In this document: piece after piece, positions 7,187 to 15,438 of the stretch | How the letters are laid out: each line of letters starts with the position of its first letter | How positions within the stretch are numbered: position 1 is the first letter of the stretch | Assembly (NCBI RefSeq): GCF_000424005.1 | Contig: NZ_KE384121.1 | Coordinates: 132,794 to 196,793, forward strand | DNA length: 64,000 nt | Source: Pseudobutyrivibrio ruminis CF1b | Lineage (GTDB): Bacteria > Bacillota > Clostridia > Lachnospirales > Lachnospiraceae | Direction of reading: 5' to 3' | The notes under the pieces: model-generated | What the model was told of the DNA's origin: nothing | Seen by the model: the letters and a program-made list of their open reading frames with translations, nothing else | The model's database searches: none | Program-made: the position numbers and the translations under genes

Positions 7187-7259
7187 TGAGGCTGAGGAGG
7201 CTCGAACTCCCGACAACCTGATTAAAAGTCAGGTGCTCTACCAACTGAGCTACAACCCC
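7187..7259 (-). tRNA. tRNA-Lys (TTT)
   Basis: 73 nt. Acceptor GGGGTTG pairs with CAGCCTC including two G-U pairs. The anticodon stem CCTGA/TCAGG encloses loop CTTTTAA, giving TTT. The T arm is GGGAG-TTCGAGC-CTCCT. Discriminator A; CCA is not encoded. Last tRNA of the unit. Confidence 0.95.
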
Positions 7260-7310
7260 ATATTAAATTAGTTGCGATATTTCCTAAAAGAAAAAGGCAT
7301 AGATCCGAAA

Positions 7311-7382
7311 CTGGGCTAGCTGGATTCGAACCAGCGAATGCCAGAATCAAAATCTGGTGCCTTACCGCTTGGCGATAGCCCA
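7311..7382 (-). tRNA. tRNA-Gln (TTG)
   Basis: 72 nt. Acceptor TGGGCTA/TAGCCCA, anticodon stem CCAGA/TCTGG with loop TTTTGAT giving TTG, discriminator G as expected for Gln. CCA is not encoded. Confidence 0.95.
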
Positions 7383-7409
7383 ACGTGTATTGAGTTGCTA
7401 CCGCAACAG

Positions 7410-7484
7410 GGTGGGTAGAGGGGTTCGAACCCTCGACCTTCGGAACCACAATCCGACGCGCTAACCAGCTGTGCCACACCCACC
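7410..7484 (-). tRNA. tRNA-His (GTG)
   Basis: 75 nt including the extra 5' G(-1), which faces C73, the identity feature of tRNA-His. Acceptor GTGGGTG/TACCCAC, anticodon GTG. CCA is not encoded. Confidence 0.95.
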
Positions 7485-7510
7485 ATACTGATAAAATTAA
7501 ACCGTATAAA

Positions 7511-7584
<74 letters not shown>

Positions 7585-7610
7585 ATATTGATAAATCTTA
7601 GAAAGTAAAA

Positions 7611-7681
7611 AGCGGGTGATGGGAATCGAACCCACGTATTCAGCTTGGAAGGCTGATGTTCTACCATTGAACCACACCCGC
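7611..7681 (-). tRNA. tRNA-Gly (TCC)
   Basis: 71 nt. Acceptor GCGGGTG/CACCCGC, anticodon stem TCAGC/GCTGA with anticodon TCC, discriminator T. CCA is not encoded. Confidence 0.95.
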
Positions 7682-7701
7682 ATGCTTTATTAATTTCTAA
7701 G

Positions 7702-7776
7702 TCGGGGTGACAGGATTCGAACCTGCGACCCCCTGGTCCCAAACCAGGTGCTCTAGCCAAACTGAGCCACACCCCG
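7702..7776 (-). tRNA. tRNA-Pro (TGG)
   Basis: 75 nt. Acceptor CGGGGTG/CACCCCG, anticodon stem CCTGG/CCAGG with anticodon TGG, discriminator A. First tRNA after the promoter at 7827-7855. Confidence 0.95.
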
Positions 7777-7788
7777 ATAAGTGATGCC

Positions 7789-7855
7789 CGCGAGAACCAT
7801 GCGTATCTCTCTCGCGAACAAAAAGAAGTATATAGGAGAATAGCGTTAATGTCAA
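7789..7855 (-). promoter_or_regulatory. tRNA operon promoter and leader hairpin
   Basis: Minus-strand TTGACA (7850-7855) and TATACT (7827-7832) are 17 bp apart, a near-consensus strong promoter. The leader contains the perfect stem TCTCGCG/CGCGAGA written on the plus strand at 7789-7795 and 7810-7816, probably a processing or stability element before tRNA-Pro. Confidence 0.82.
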
Positions 7856-7945
7856 CAACTTTTTTTAAATTTAATTGTTAGATTTTAACCTAAAGTTTCT
7901 GAAATTCCGACAACTTCTTTTTGTAGTGAGACTGATACCTCCAGG

Positions 7946-8302
7946 CTATTCTAAGATATGACTCAGGCCCTGAGCGATAATCGTTACCACATGTTCATCT
8001 GCAAGGCTGTAGTAGATCTGCTTGCCTTCGCGGCGGCTCTTTACAAGTTTATTAGTACGGAGAATCTGAAGCTGGTGTGATACTGCAGACTGAGTCATAC
8101 CAAGGCTCTCTGAAATATCACATACGCAAAGCTCTGCCTCAAATAAAGCAACAAGAATTCTCACTCTTGTGCTATCTCCGAATACTTTAAAAAGCTCTGC
8201 TAAATCATATAGAGCATCCTCATCTGGCAATTCTGTTAAAACCTTATCTACTAAATTTTTATGAACACAGTGCTCTTCACAACACTCTACATGTTTTCCC
8301 AT
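7946..8302 (-). CDS. ArsR/SmtB-family metal-responsive repressor, CadC-like
   Basis: A winged-helix repressor that leaves DNA on binding Cd, Pb or Zn. ELCVCDISESLG carries the alpha-3 cysteine pair of CadC, and the Cys-rich N terminus (HVECCEEHC) supplies the other thiolate ligands; SQSAVSHQLQILR-like sequence is the recognition helix (here TQSAVSHQLQ). I start at 8302 (MGKHVECC) because GGAG lies eight bases upstream; 8320 is an alternative. It is the last gene of the HMA-ATPase-repressor unit, and the operator at 10501-10526 matches its family. Confidence 0.88.
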   Translation of the reverse strand: MGKHVECCEEHCVHKNLVDKVLTELPDEDALYDLAELFKVFGDSTRVRILVALFEAELCVCDISESLGMTQSAVSHQLQILRTNKLVKSRREGKQIYYSLADEHVVTIIAQGLSHILE

Positions 8303-8325
8303 ATCTATACTCCATTTCAATTATA

Positions 8326-8357
8326 TTCTTGTGGACTTTTTTAGTTGCCCACAAGAA
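8326..8357. promoter_or_regulatory. inverted repeat between ATPase and arsR genes
   Basis: TTCTTGTGG (8326-8334) and CCACAAGAA (8349-8357) are perfect 9-bp arms 14 bp apart, 24 bp upstream of the arsR start. It could be a repressor site or a stem limiting read-through from the ATPase gene. No T run follows. Confidence 0.5.
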
Positions 8358-8381
8358 ATCATATTAATACTATATCACAGT

Positions 8382-10247
8382 TTACTTTACTCTTAACGCT
8401 CTAATTGCATTTAAAACTGCAATAACCATAACACCTACATCTGCGAAAATCGCAAACCACATATTAGCGATTCCGAAAGCACCAAGAATAAGACAACCCA
8501 CCTTGATTCCAATTGCAAAATAAATATTCTCGTAAACTATTCTCATACACTTACGTGCAATTCCTATAGCCTTTGCTATCTTCTTAGGGTCATCATCCAT
8601 AAGAACGATGTCAGCTGCCTCTATCGCTGCGTCAGAGCCTAATGCACCCATGGCAACACCTATATCTGCTCTTGATAATACTGGAGCATCATTGATGCCG
8701 TCTCCAACGAAAATAAGCTGTTCCTTAGGCTGCTTATATTCTAACAACTCTTCCACCTTTGTGACCTTATCAGCTGGAAGAAGCTCTGAATATACCTGAT
8801 CAAGTCCTAAATCAGCAGCAACTATATCTGCAACCTGCTTACTGTCACCAGTAAGCATAACAGTCTTCTTAACTCCTGCTTTCTTTAATGCCTTCACCGC
8901 TTCCTTAGAAGTAGCCTTAAGCTTATCAGAAATGAGTATGTATCCCTTATACTGACCATCGATAGCCACATGGATTACAGTGCCTGGCTCATTTACGTTA
9001 TCAATAGAAAGTCCCAGGGATGTCATAAGCTTTTCATTACCAGCAGCCACCTCTGTACCGTCTACATTAGCCTTAATTCCAGCTCCTGCCACTTCCTGTA
9101 CATCAACAACCTTAGATGAGTCTATAGGTTTACCATAGGCCTCTTTAAGGCTCTTGGAAATAGGGTGATTAGAGAAAACCTCAGCCATTGCAGTCTTCTC
9201 TAAAAGCTCTTCCTCTGAAATGTCAAACGGAACAATCTTCGTAACCTGAAATACACCTTCTGTAAGTGTACCAGTTTTATCCATTACAACATATTTTGCT
9301 CGTGATAATAAATCTAAATAATTAGAACCCTTAACCAAAACACCTGCATGGCTGGCGCCACCAATTCCTGCAAAGAATGTGAGTGGAATACTGATAACAA
9401 GGGCACATGGACAGCTGATTACAAGGAATGTAAGAGCTCTGTAAATCCACTGTGTCCAAAGTGGATCCATACCGATAATAAGTCTTACCACTGGTGGTAT
9501 AACTGCAAGTGCCAATGCTGAGTAACAAACCACTGGTGTGTAAACTCTGGCAAATCTTGAAATGAAATTCTCCGGCTTAGATTTCTTTGATGAAGCATTC
9601 TCCACCAAATCCAAAATCTTAGAAGCTGTAGACTCACCAAATTCCTTTGTAGTGCGGATTGTAAGTACACCTGACATGTTGATACAGCCAGATATTACCT
9701 CGTCTCCTACCTTAGCACTTCTAGGTACACTCTCACCTGTAAGAGCTGCTGTATCGAGACTGGCAGAACCATCGATAACCACACCATCAATAGGTATCTT
9801 CTCGCCGGGCTGAACCACTATCTCGCTTCCAATTTCAACCTCATCAGGATCAACCTGAACAAGCTCACCATTCTGCTTAAGATTAGCATAATCAGGTCTG
9901 ATATCCATAAGGGCTGAAATATTCCTACGGCTCTTTCCGATGGCATATGACTGAAACAGCTCACCAATCTGATAGAACAACATAACTGCGACGCCCTCTG
10001 TGTACTCGCCAAGTGCCATAGCACCAATGGTGGCCACTGCCATAAGGAAGTTTTCATCAAAGACCTGCTTATTCTTAATTCCCTTAAATGCCTTTTGTAA
10101 TATGTCATAACCTATTACGAAATATGGAACCAAAAACAGGGCAAATCTGATGATGCTGCCCTCTTCCAGTGGAAGAACCAGCAACACTCCCATCAGCACC
10201 GCTGCAATTATTATTCTATATAAAACCTTCTTCTGCTTCTTAGTCAT
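8382..10247 (-). CDS. heavy-metal translocating P1B-type ATPase (Cd/Zn/Pb)
   Basis: Exports divalent soft metals across the cell membrane using ATP. Visible motifs are TGES (actuator), the CPC metal site in the sixth transmembrane segment (residues 279-281), DKTGT phosphorylation site (D323), the HP motif in FSNHPISKSL, and GDGINDAP near the hinge. CPC with CadC-type regulator points to Zn/Cd/Pb rather than copper. At 621 residues it lacks the usual N-terminal HMA domain, which is encoded as a separate gene immediately upstream (10263-10481). Confidence 0.92.
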   Translation of the reverse strand: MTKKQKKVLYRIIIAAVLMGVLLVLPLEEGSIIRFALFLVPYFVIGYDILQKAFKGIKNKQVFDENFLMAVATIGAMALGEYTEGVAVMLFYQIGELFQSYAIGKSRRNISALMDIRPDYANLKQNGELVQVDPDEVEIGSEIVVQPGEKIPIDGVVIDGSASLDTAALTGESVPRSAKVGDEVISGCINMSGVLTIRTTKEFGESTASKILDLVENASSKKSKPENFISRFARVYTPVVCYSALALAVIPPVVRLIIGMDPLWTQWIYRALTFLVISCPCALVISIPLTFFAGIGGASHAGVLVKGSNYLDLLSRAKYVVMDKTGTLTEGVFQVTKIVPFDISEEELLEKTAMAEVFSNHPISKSLKEAYGKPIDSSKVVDVQEVAGAGIKANVDGTEVAAGNEKLMTSLGLSIDNVNEPGTVIHVAIDGQYKGYILISDKLKATSKEAVKALKKAGVKKTVMLTGDSKQVADIVAADLGLDQVYSELLPADKVTKVEELLEYKQPKEQLIFVGDGINDAPVLSRADIGVAMGALGSDAAIEAADIVLMDDDPKKIAKAIGIARKCMRIVYENIYFAIGIKVGCLILGAFGIANMWFAIFADVGVMVIAVLNAIRALRVK

Positions 10248-10262
10248 GCCATCACCTACTTC

Positions 10263-10481
10263 TTAAAGATATATCTCACAGTCGTCCTCAACCTTTTTAC
10301 AATTCTTAAGAACCTCATCCATTACAGCCTTTACATCTGCGCCTTCCTCGAACTCTACGCTCATCTTAAGAGCCATAAAGTTTACAGATGCATCTGCAAC
10401 ACCTGCAGTATCCTTAGCTGCCTGCTCCATTTTATTTGCACAGTTTGCGCAATCAACTTCAATCTTATAAGTCTTCTTCAT
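10263..10481 (-). CDS. stand-alone heavy-metal-associated (HMA) domain protein
   Basis: Seventy-two residues, ferredoxin-like HMA fold with the metal-binding loop VDCANCANKME (CXXC). The family hands metal to a P1B ATPase; here the ATPase lacks this domain and follows 15 bp downstream, so the two look like a split CadA. Start at 10481 (MKKTYKIEVDC) is set by AGGAGG nine bases upstream; the longer version from 10556 runs through the operator and promoter and is not credible. Confidence 0.88.
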   Translation of the reverse strand: MKKTYKIEVDCANCANKMEQAAKDTAGVADASVNFMALKMSVEFEEGADVKAVMDEVLKNCKKVEDDCEIYL

Positions 10482-10500
10482 TTTATATTTCCTCCTCGCT

Positions 10501-10526
10501 TGAACATTTGAATGATTGTTCATATG
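10501..10526. promoter_or_regulatory. CadC/SmtB-type operator
   Basis: TGAACA and TGTTCA form an imperfect inverted repeat (10501-10522) within a sequence resembling the 12-2-12 sites of CadC/CzrA. It lies just downstream of the -10 box, where bound repressor would block initiation. Confidence 0.72.
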
Positions 10527-10534
10527 TTGATATA

Positions 10535-10563
10535 AATATAACCCCATTAACATCATCTGTCAA
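10535..10563 (-). promoter_or_regulatory. promoter of the metal-efflux operon
   Basis: Minus-strand TTGACA (10558-10563) and TATATT (10535-10540) are 17 bp apart. A second inverted repeat AACCCCATT/AATGGGGTT (10540-10548 and 10562-10570) brackets the spacer, so either it is another operator or it ends transcription of the SGNH hydrolase gene. Confidence 0.75.
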
Positions 10564-10582
10564 TGGGGTTCATAATTTTTTC

Positions 10583-11320
10583 TTATTTTTTATTTTCTTC
10601 CTTAACTGCTTTCTTTATGAAATCATATACAGTGTCAGAAATCAAATCATAGCCTGCTGCTGTAAAATGAATTCCATCAGTATATAATTTCTCTTTACCG
10701 ACTGTTACTGCATTTAAATCTATTAGATTTACACCTGTCTCCTCTGCCACAGAAGAAATAATATCTCCAAGCTCACCGTTTACAATATCGTTTTGAACAC
10801 TATATTCCGCCTGAATATTATTATCTATTGGGAAGCAATAAGGACTTCTCATCAAATAAACTACCGGCTTAGAATCAAGGTTCTGATAGCTTTTTACCAG
10901 ATTTAAAAGTCCCTCTCTGTAGTCCTCCTGATTCCAGTTAAAAGTCTTTGTGTCATTTGTGCCAAGCATCAAAATAACAATATCCGGATTAGATTTTAAT
11001 GATTCCTTATACTGCTCCGACTCCACGTATGGCAAATCACCACTTGCTGATGCTGTAGCATTTCTAAGGCCATAATTTGATACAAGATAACCTGTTCCAA
11101 GCTTAGTCTGAAGCTGTGAAGGATAAGAATCTATTTCTCTAGTCTTTAAAACACCACTGCCGTAAGTAAGGCTGTCACCAACACAGGTGATACGAACTCT
11201 GGTGTCTTTGCCTCCAAACATTCCTGAATTAAAAAGCACAACAAAAAGCAAAACTATCGCAACTAGTAATACAACCATCTTTCTCTGAAATAAGCCTCTC
11301 ACAATTCTTCTAATGTCCAT
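10583..11320 (-). CDS. membrane-anchored SGNH/GDSL hydrolase
   Basis: An N-terminal hydrophobic helix (residues ~14-32) anchors a secreted serine esterase of the SGNH fold. Block I GDSLTYGSG holds the nucleophile, block III GTND the oxyanion Asn, and block V DGIHFTAAG the catalytic Asp-His pair. Block II GLRNATASA lacks the usual exact Gly-Asn layout but is recognisable. Substrates in this family include acetylated polysaccharides and lipids; nothing here decides. It follows the thiN gene by 23 bp and may be co-transcribed with the block upstream. Confidence 0.85.
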   Translation of the reverse strand: MDIRRIVRGLFQRKMVVLLVAIVLLFVVLFNSGMFGGKDTRVRITCVGDSLTYGSGVLKTREIDSYPSQLQTKLGTGYLVSNYGLRNATASASGDLPYVESEQYKESLKSNPDIVILMLGTNDTKTFNWNQEDYREGLLNLVKSYQNLDSKPVVYLMRSPYCFPIDNNIQAEYSVQNDIVNGELGDIISSVAEETGVNLIDLNAVTVGKEKLYTDGIHFTAAGYDLISDTVYDFIKKAVKEENKK

Positions 11321-11343
11321 GACATCTACCGTAAGCCAATGTA

Positions 11344-12006
11344 TTAGTCTACTGACTCAATTACAATCAGCGTCCCCTCTTCTATAGTTATGACTCCCTC
11401 ATCTTCAGCAAGCTCGTTGCTGACAGTAAGTGTACTAAAGCCCTGTATTTCGCCATCCTTTACAGGGTATTTGAAACCTGTCATATTCAGGCCCTTTACT
11501 GGTCCCATATACGGAAATACGGAAATGTATTTTCCAAACTGGTAATCCTTTTCCACCACGTAGGTTTCACCAGGCTGAATCATCTGAATAGAATTGTGTG
11601 AATCCATCATTGTAACCATTCTGCCTGCCTTAAGGCCCTTGCCCACAAGGCTAATATTTCCCAACACATGATCCAGACGGGTACCTGTGGCTCCAAGAAG
11701 GAAAATCTCATCATCTTCTGAAGTCTTTTCTATGGCAAGATCAAGGGCGGCCTCTGTGTCAGTGTCGTCCTTAACAGGATTAAGGGTAATCACCTGCACA
11801 CCTGCTGCCGTGGCTCTGGAACTAACGTCCCCTTTAGCAGAATCAAAATCTCCTATCAACACATCAGGTTTTACTCCCATGCGCTCACATGCCTCGTACC
11901 CTTTGTCACAAGCAATCAAAAATAAGGAGGACTCATCTAAATCCTCAATGAATCCTCCTGTAAACTTTTCATCAATATTGCCACCTGCAATTATAACTAC
12001 TATCAC
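11344..12006 (-). CDS. thiN: thiamine diphosphokinase
   Basis: Transfers pyrophosphate from ATP to thiamine, making TPP. The N-terminal ACDKGYEACERMGVKPDVLIGDFDS contains the conserved GDFDS, and the DDTDTEAALDLA and LLGATGTRLDHVLGN segments are typical of the catalytic domain. Start is a GTG that overlaps the rpe stop (GTGA), so translation is coupled. It closes the priA-to-thiN housekeeping block, a position conserved in many Firmicutes. Confidence 0.92.
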   Translation of the reverse strand: MIVVIIAGGNIDEKFTGGFIEDLDESSLFLIACDKGYEACERMGVKPDVLIGDFDSAKGDVSSRATAAGVQVITLNPVKDDTDTEAALDLAIEKTSEDDEIFLLGATGTRLDHVLGNISLVGKGLKAGRMVTMMDSHNSIQMIQPGETYVVEKDYQFGKYISVFPYMGPVKGLNMTGFKYPVKDGEIQGFSTLTVSNELAEDEGVITIEEGTLIVIESVD

Positions 12007-12656
12007 TGCATTTTCTCCAATAATTTTTCAGCGTTAGCTTTCACGTCGCCGTTAAATACAGCTGAGCCAGCAACAATAATATTAGCTCCAGCTTCTAATA
12101 CATCCTCGATTGTGTCCTCGTTAATACCGCCGTCCACTTCGATATCAATCTTTAACTTTCTCTGGCGAGCCATAACGGAAAGTTCTCTAACCTTATCAAT
12201 AGTGTAAGGAATAAGGCTCTGTCCACCAAAGCCTGGATTAACAGTCATGATAAGAACCATATCCACCTTTTCAAGGACATGCATAATCTGCGAAATTGGT
12301 GTGGCTGGATTGATAGCAACGCCTGCCATAACCCCTGATTTTTTAATTAAATCGATTGTAGCATCAAGATGCTTACATGCCTCAGCATGAACTGTTATAA
12401 TATCGGCTCCTGCATCTACAAAGTCCTTAATGTAGCGTTCAGGATCCACAATCATAAGATGTACATCAAAAAGTCTGTCTGTATATTTACGAATGGTACG
12501 AAGAACAGGAAGTCCAAAGCTGATGCTAGGAACGAATACACCGTCCATTACATCAAAATGAACATACTGGGCGCCTGCCTCGTCAATAAGCTCCAATTGC
12601 TCCTTAAGTATTCCAAAATCAGCAGATAAAATTGATGGTGCCAGACATTTTTCCAT
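12003..12656 (-). CDS. rpe: ribulose-phosphate 3-epimerase
   Basis: Interconverts ribulose 5-phosphate and xylulose 5-phosphate in the pentose phosphate pathway, linking to the arabinose genes at 47-51 kb. TIM-barrel motifs LSADFG, HFDVMDG(VFVPSISFG), DVHLMI, VNPGFGGQ and EVDGGI are all present; the metal-binding His and Asp residues lie in these. 217 residues is standard. AGGAGA precedes the ATG. Confidence 0.95.
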   Translation of the reverse strand: MEKCLAPSILSADFGILKEQLELIDEAGAQYVHFDVMDGVFVPSISFGLPVLRTIRKYTDRLFDVHLMIVDPERYIKDFVDAGADIITVHAEACKHLDATIDLIKKSGVMAGVAINPATPISQIMHVLEKVDMVLIMTVNPGFGGQSLIPYTIDKVRELSVMARQRKLKIDIEVDGGINEDTIEDVLEAGANIIVAGSAVFNGDVKANAEKLLEKMQ

Positions 12657-12665
12657 GGTCTTCTC

Positions 12666-13550
12666 CTATCGATATTTATTATTTTGTTGCTCAACCATTT
12701 CAGAGTAAATCTGTAAATAGTTTTCATATCGGCTGGCTGCGATTTCTCCAGATTCCACAGCAGCCTTGACTCCACAATCAGGCTCCTTGTGATGGGCACA
12801 GCCTGTAAATCTACAATTTTCAGCAGGCTCGATAAATTCAGGAAACAGCCTGTATAAATCCACTGGTTCCACCTTTGGGACAAACAAAGATGAGAACCCT
12901 GGAGTGTCCATAATGTATGTGTCATCTCCAAGATATAAAAGCTCTGAATGTCTTGTGGTGTGCTTTCCTCGACCAATCTTCTCGGAAACTTCTCCAGTCT
13001 CCATAACCTGACCTTCGGTAAGAATATTCACAATGGAACTCTTTCCAACACCGGAAGGGCCAGCCACAGTGGATGTCTTTCCCTTTAAAATCTCTTTTAT
13101 AGCATCAATACCTGCCTCTTCTTTGGCAGATGTAAAGATAACTTTGTAGCCAGCAGGCTCGTAGGTCTCACGCATCTGCTGTTGAAAACCTTCGTCCGCC
13201 AGGTCGTCTTTGTTGAAACAAATGATGATTGGAAGCTCCTGCTCCTCCATCATACATAAAAATCTATCCAAAAGATTGAGATTAGGCTCAGGGCTTTTAG
13301 TAGCAAAAATGAGCAATGCCTGATCTACATTCGCCACGGCAGGTCTGATAAGCTCAGACTTTCTTGGCAGAATGCTGATAACATTGCCCGTCATTTCCTC
13401 TTCTGAAATAACGTCGATTTCCACGTCGTCCCCTACAAGAGGCTTTATTTTGTCTTTTCTGAAGGCGCCCTTGGCCTTGCACTCGTATACACCGGATTCT
13501 GCCTGTACGTAGTAGAATCCGGCGATACCTTTAATAATCTTACCTGTCAT
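12666..13550 (-). CDS. rsgA: ribosome small subunit-dependent GTPase A
   Basis: A late 30S-assembly GTPase. An N-terminal OB-fold (~residues 1-70) precedes a circularly permuted GTPase with the order G4 (FNKDD), G1 (GPSGVGKSS), G3 (DTPGF), the family's hallmark. The C-terminal zinc finger CRFTGCAHHKEPDCGVK is intact. It starts three bases after the kinase gene, without a strong ribosome binding site, so it is probably translationally coupled. Confidence 0.95.
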   Translation of the reverse strand: MTGKIIKGIAGFYYVQAESGVYECKAKGAFRKDKIKPLVGDDVEIDVISEEEMTGNVISILPRKSELIRPAVANVDQALLIFATKSPEPNLNLLDRFLCMMEEQELPIIICFNKDDLADEGFQQQMRETYEPAGYKVIFTSAKEEAGIDAIKEILKGKTSTVAGPSGVGKSSIVNILTEGQVMETGEVSEKIGRGKHTTRHSELLYLGDDTYIMDTPGFSSLFVPKVEPVDLYRLFPEFIEPAENCRFTGCAHHKEPDCGVKAAVESGEIAASRYENYLQIYSEMVEQQNNKYR

Positions 13551-13553
13551 AAA

Positions 13554-15416
13554 TTAGTTTGGTGTTCCCTTTACAGTCTGAGTTGATGTTTCAGTTGCAT
13601 TAGGATTTTCCTTCATAGTTCCATCTCCTGAAAGATATAAAGGAACATATGTGAGTGTTACAGTAAGTGTATCTACCTTAACCTCAGAAATATTAATTGA
13701 ACCATTCTTTGGTATTGTTCCTGACTTACCAAGCTCAGCGATTTCATACTTGCACTCGCCATCATATGGATTTGGAATGCTGTAGCTGTATGTAACATCT
13801 TCCTTGCCCTTGCTGATTACAAGAGTAATGTTTGTGTTAGGTGTTACCTTCTCGCCTGCTTCGATAGACTGGCTTACAACAGAACCTGCAGGAACGTCCT
13901 CTGAGAACTCCTGGGTTGTGCTTGTAACAATAATCTGTGAGTTGCTAAGTGTCTGTGTAGCATCTGCCTGAGTCATACCAACAACACTAGGAACTGATAC
14001 TGTTCCATCAGCAGATGAATCGCCTGAATCAGAACTTCCCGATTCTGACTTTCCTGAATTAGATGAACCATCAGAGCCTTCTACTGTAAGACGAAGTGTG
14101 TCACTAAGAGAGAATTCCTTTCCCTCTGGAACTGACTGCTCTGTAATAATTCCATCTTCAACATCATTGTTATCTTCATAAGATACAACTACGTTCTTTT
14201 CTGTAAGTCCAAGTTCCTCAAGCTGCTTAAGAGCCTCTTCGTACTGTGTACCAACAAGATTAATCATTGTGACCTTCTTTGAACCAAAGTTGAAAAGGCC
14301 TACAAAATTACCAGCGATAACTACAAGGATTGCAACGATAGCGATAGCTGCAACGATACCTGAGATTGTAAGGATGCGATCCATCTTTGAATCTTCCTCT
14401 TCATCATCGTAATCGTCGTCATCGTAATATTCGTCATCATAGTACTCATCATCATAGTACTCGTCTTCATATTCATCGTTGAATGTAAGAGCCTCTGCTG
14501 CACGCTTTGTAAGAGTCTCCTCCTGCTCTGGTGTAACCTTGTGCATAACACGAGTCTGACCAAGATCTGACTCGACGATAGTAACGAAATCTTCGTTAGG
14601 GCTGACGAGAGCTTTCTTTAAATCCATAAGCATGTCTGAAATAGTGGCATAACGTCTGTCTGCCTTTTTCATAGTAGCCTTAAGGATAATTTTCTCAAGT
14701 GAAATAGGAAGGTCTGGTGCATAAGCGCTAGGTGCAACCATCTCCTCCTGAAGGTGCTGGATAGCAATAGCTACAGTGTTGTCGCCATCAAATGGAACGC
14801 GGCCTGTAACCATCTCGTACATAACGATACCCAGTGAATAAATATCGCTCTTTCCATCTACGAAACCATTTCTAGCCTGCTCTGGTGATGAATAATGAAC
14901 AGAACCCATAACATCTGCATGGATAGTGTTTGAGCTTGCTGCGCGGGCAATACCAAAGTCTGTAACCTTAACCTTACCCTCTGTAGAAATGATGATATTC
15001 TGTGGCTTAATGTCACGGTGAATGATGCCCTTCTGATGAGCAGCCTCAATACCACGACCAACCTGAATTGCAATAGAGATAGCCTCTTTGAAATTGAGCT
15101 GTCCCTTCTTCTCAATGTATGTCTTAAGAGTGATACCTTCTACATACTCCATAACGATGAAGTACATACCATTCTCAGAACCTACATCATATATGTTAAC
15201 GATATTTGGATGTTCAAGACCAGCTGCTGACTGAGCTTCTGTTCTGAACTTTGCTACGAAAGTAGCATCCTCGGAAAATTCTGGTTTTAAAATCTTAATA
15301 GCAACCTCGCGGCCAAGGATGTGATCCTTTGCGCGATATACATCAGACATTCCGCCTGAACCAACCTTGTCTATAATTTCATATCTATCTGCTATAAATA
15401 CGCCTTGTGTAATCAT
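13554..15416 (-). CDS. pknB: PASTA-domain serine/threonine protein kinase
   Basis: A membrane receptor kinase controlling wall growth. Cytoplasmic kinase domain (residues ~10-275) with GSGGMSDVY, VAIKIL, HRDIKPQN, DFGIARA and the SPEQ activation segment; one transmembrane helix near 350-372; then two clear PASTA domains (~380-440 and ~470-535) that bind peptidoglycan or lipid II, and a C-terminal beta-rich tail. Just before the membrane is an unusual tract of repeated DEYYD units ending DDDDYDDEEED. Partner phosphatase stp lies 22 bp upstream in the same operon. Confidence 0.95.
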   Translation of the reverse strand: MITQGVFIADRYEIIDKVGSGGMSDVYRAKDHILGREVAIKILKPEFSEDATFVAKFRTEAQSAAGLEHPNIVNIYDVGSENGMYFIVMEYVEGITLKTYIEKKGQLNFKEAISIAIQVGRGIEAAHQKGIIHRDIKPQNIIISTEGKVKVTDFGIARAASSNTIHADVMGSVHYSSPEQARNGFVDGKSDIYSLGIVMYEMVTGRVPFDGDNTVAIAIQHLQEEMVAPSAYAPDLPISLEKIILKATMKKADRRYATISDMLMDLKKALVSPNEDFVTIVESDLGQTRVMHKVTPEQEETLTKRAAEALTFNDEYEDEYYDDEYYDDEYYDDDDYDDEEEDSKMDRILTISGIVAAIAIVAILVVIAGNFVGLFNFGSKKVTMINLVGTQYEEALKQLEELGLTEKNVVVSYEDNNDVEDGIITEQSVPEGKEFSLSDTLRLTVEGSDGSSNSGKSESGSSDSGDSSADGTVSVPSVVGMTQADATQTLSNSQIIVTSTTQEFSEDVPAGSVVSQSIEAGEKVTPNTNITLVISKGKEDVTYSYSIPNPYDGECKYEIAELGKSGTIPKNGSINISEVKVDTLTVTLTYVPLYLSGDGTMKENPNATETSTQTVKGTPN

Positions 15417-15438
15417 GTATTCTCCTTCTACTCGATAT

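Noticed and set aside
7187..7259. Phage or island attachment site at tRNA-Lys
   Set aside because: No duplicated 3' tRNA segment and no integrase were found in the neighbouring accessory patch.
11321..11343. TPP riboswitch near thiN
   Set aside because: thiN is internal in a coupled operon; no THI-box sequence is present before it.
12548..12976. 142-residue frame opposite-phase to rpe/rsgA
   Set aside because: It spans two well-supported genes in another frame and shows no family motif or ribosome binding site.
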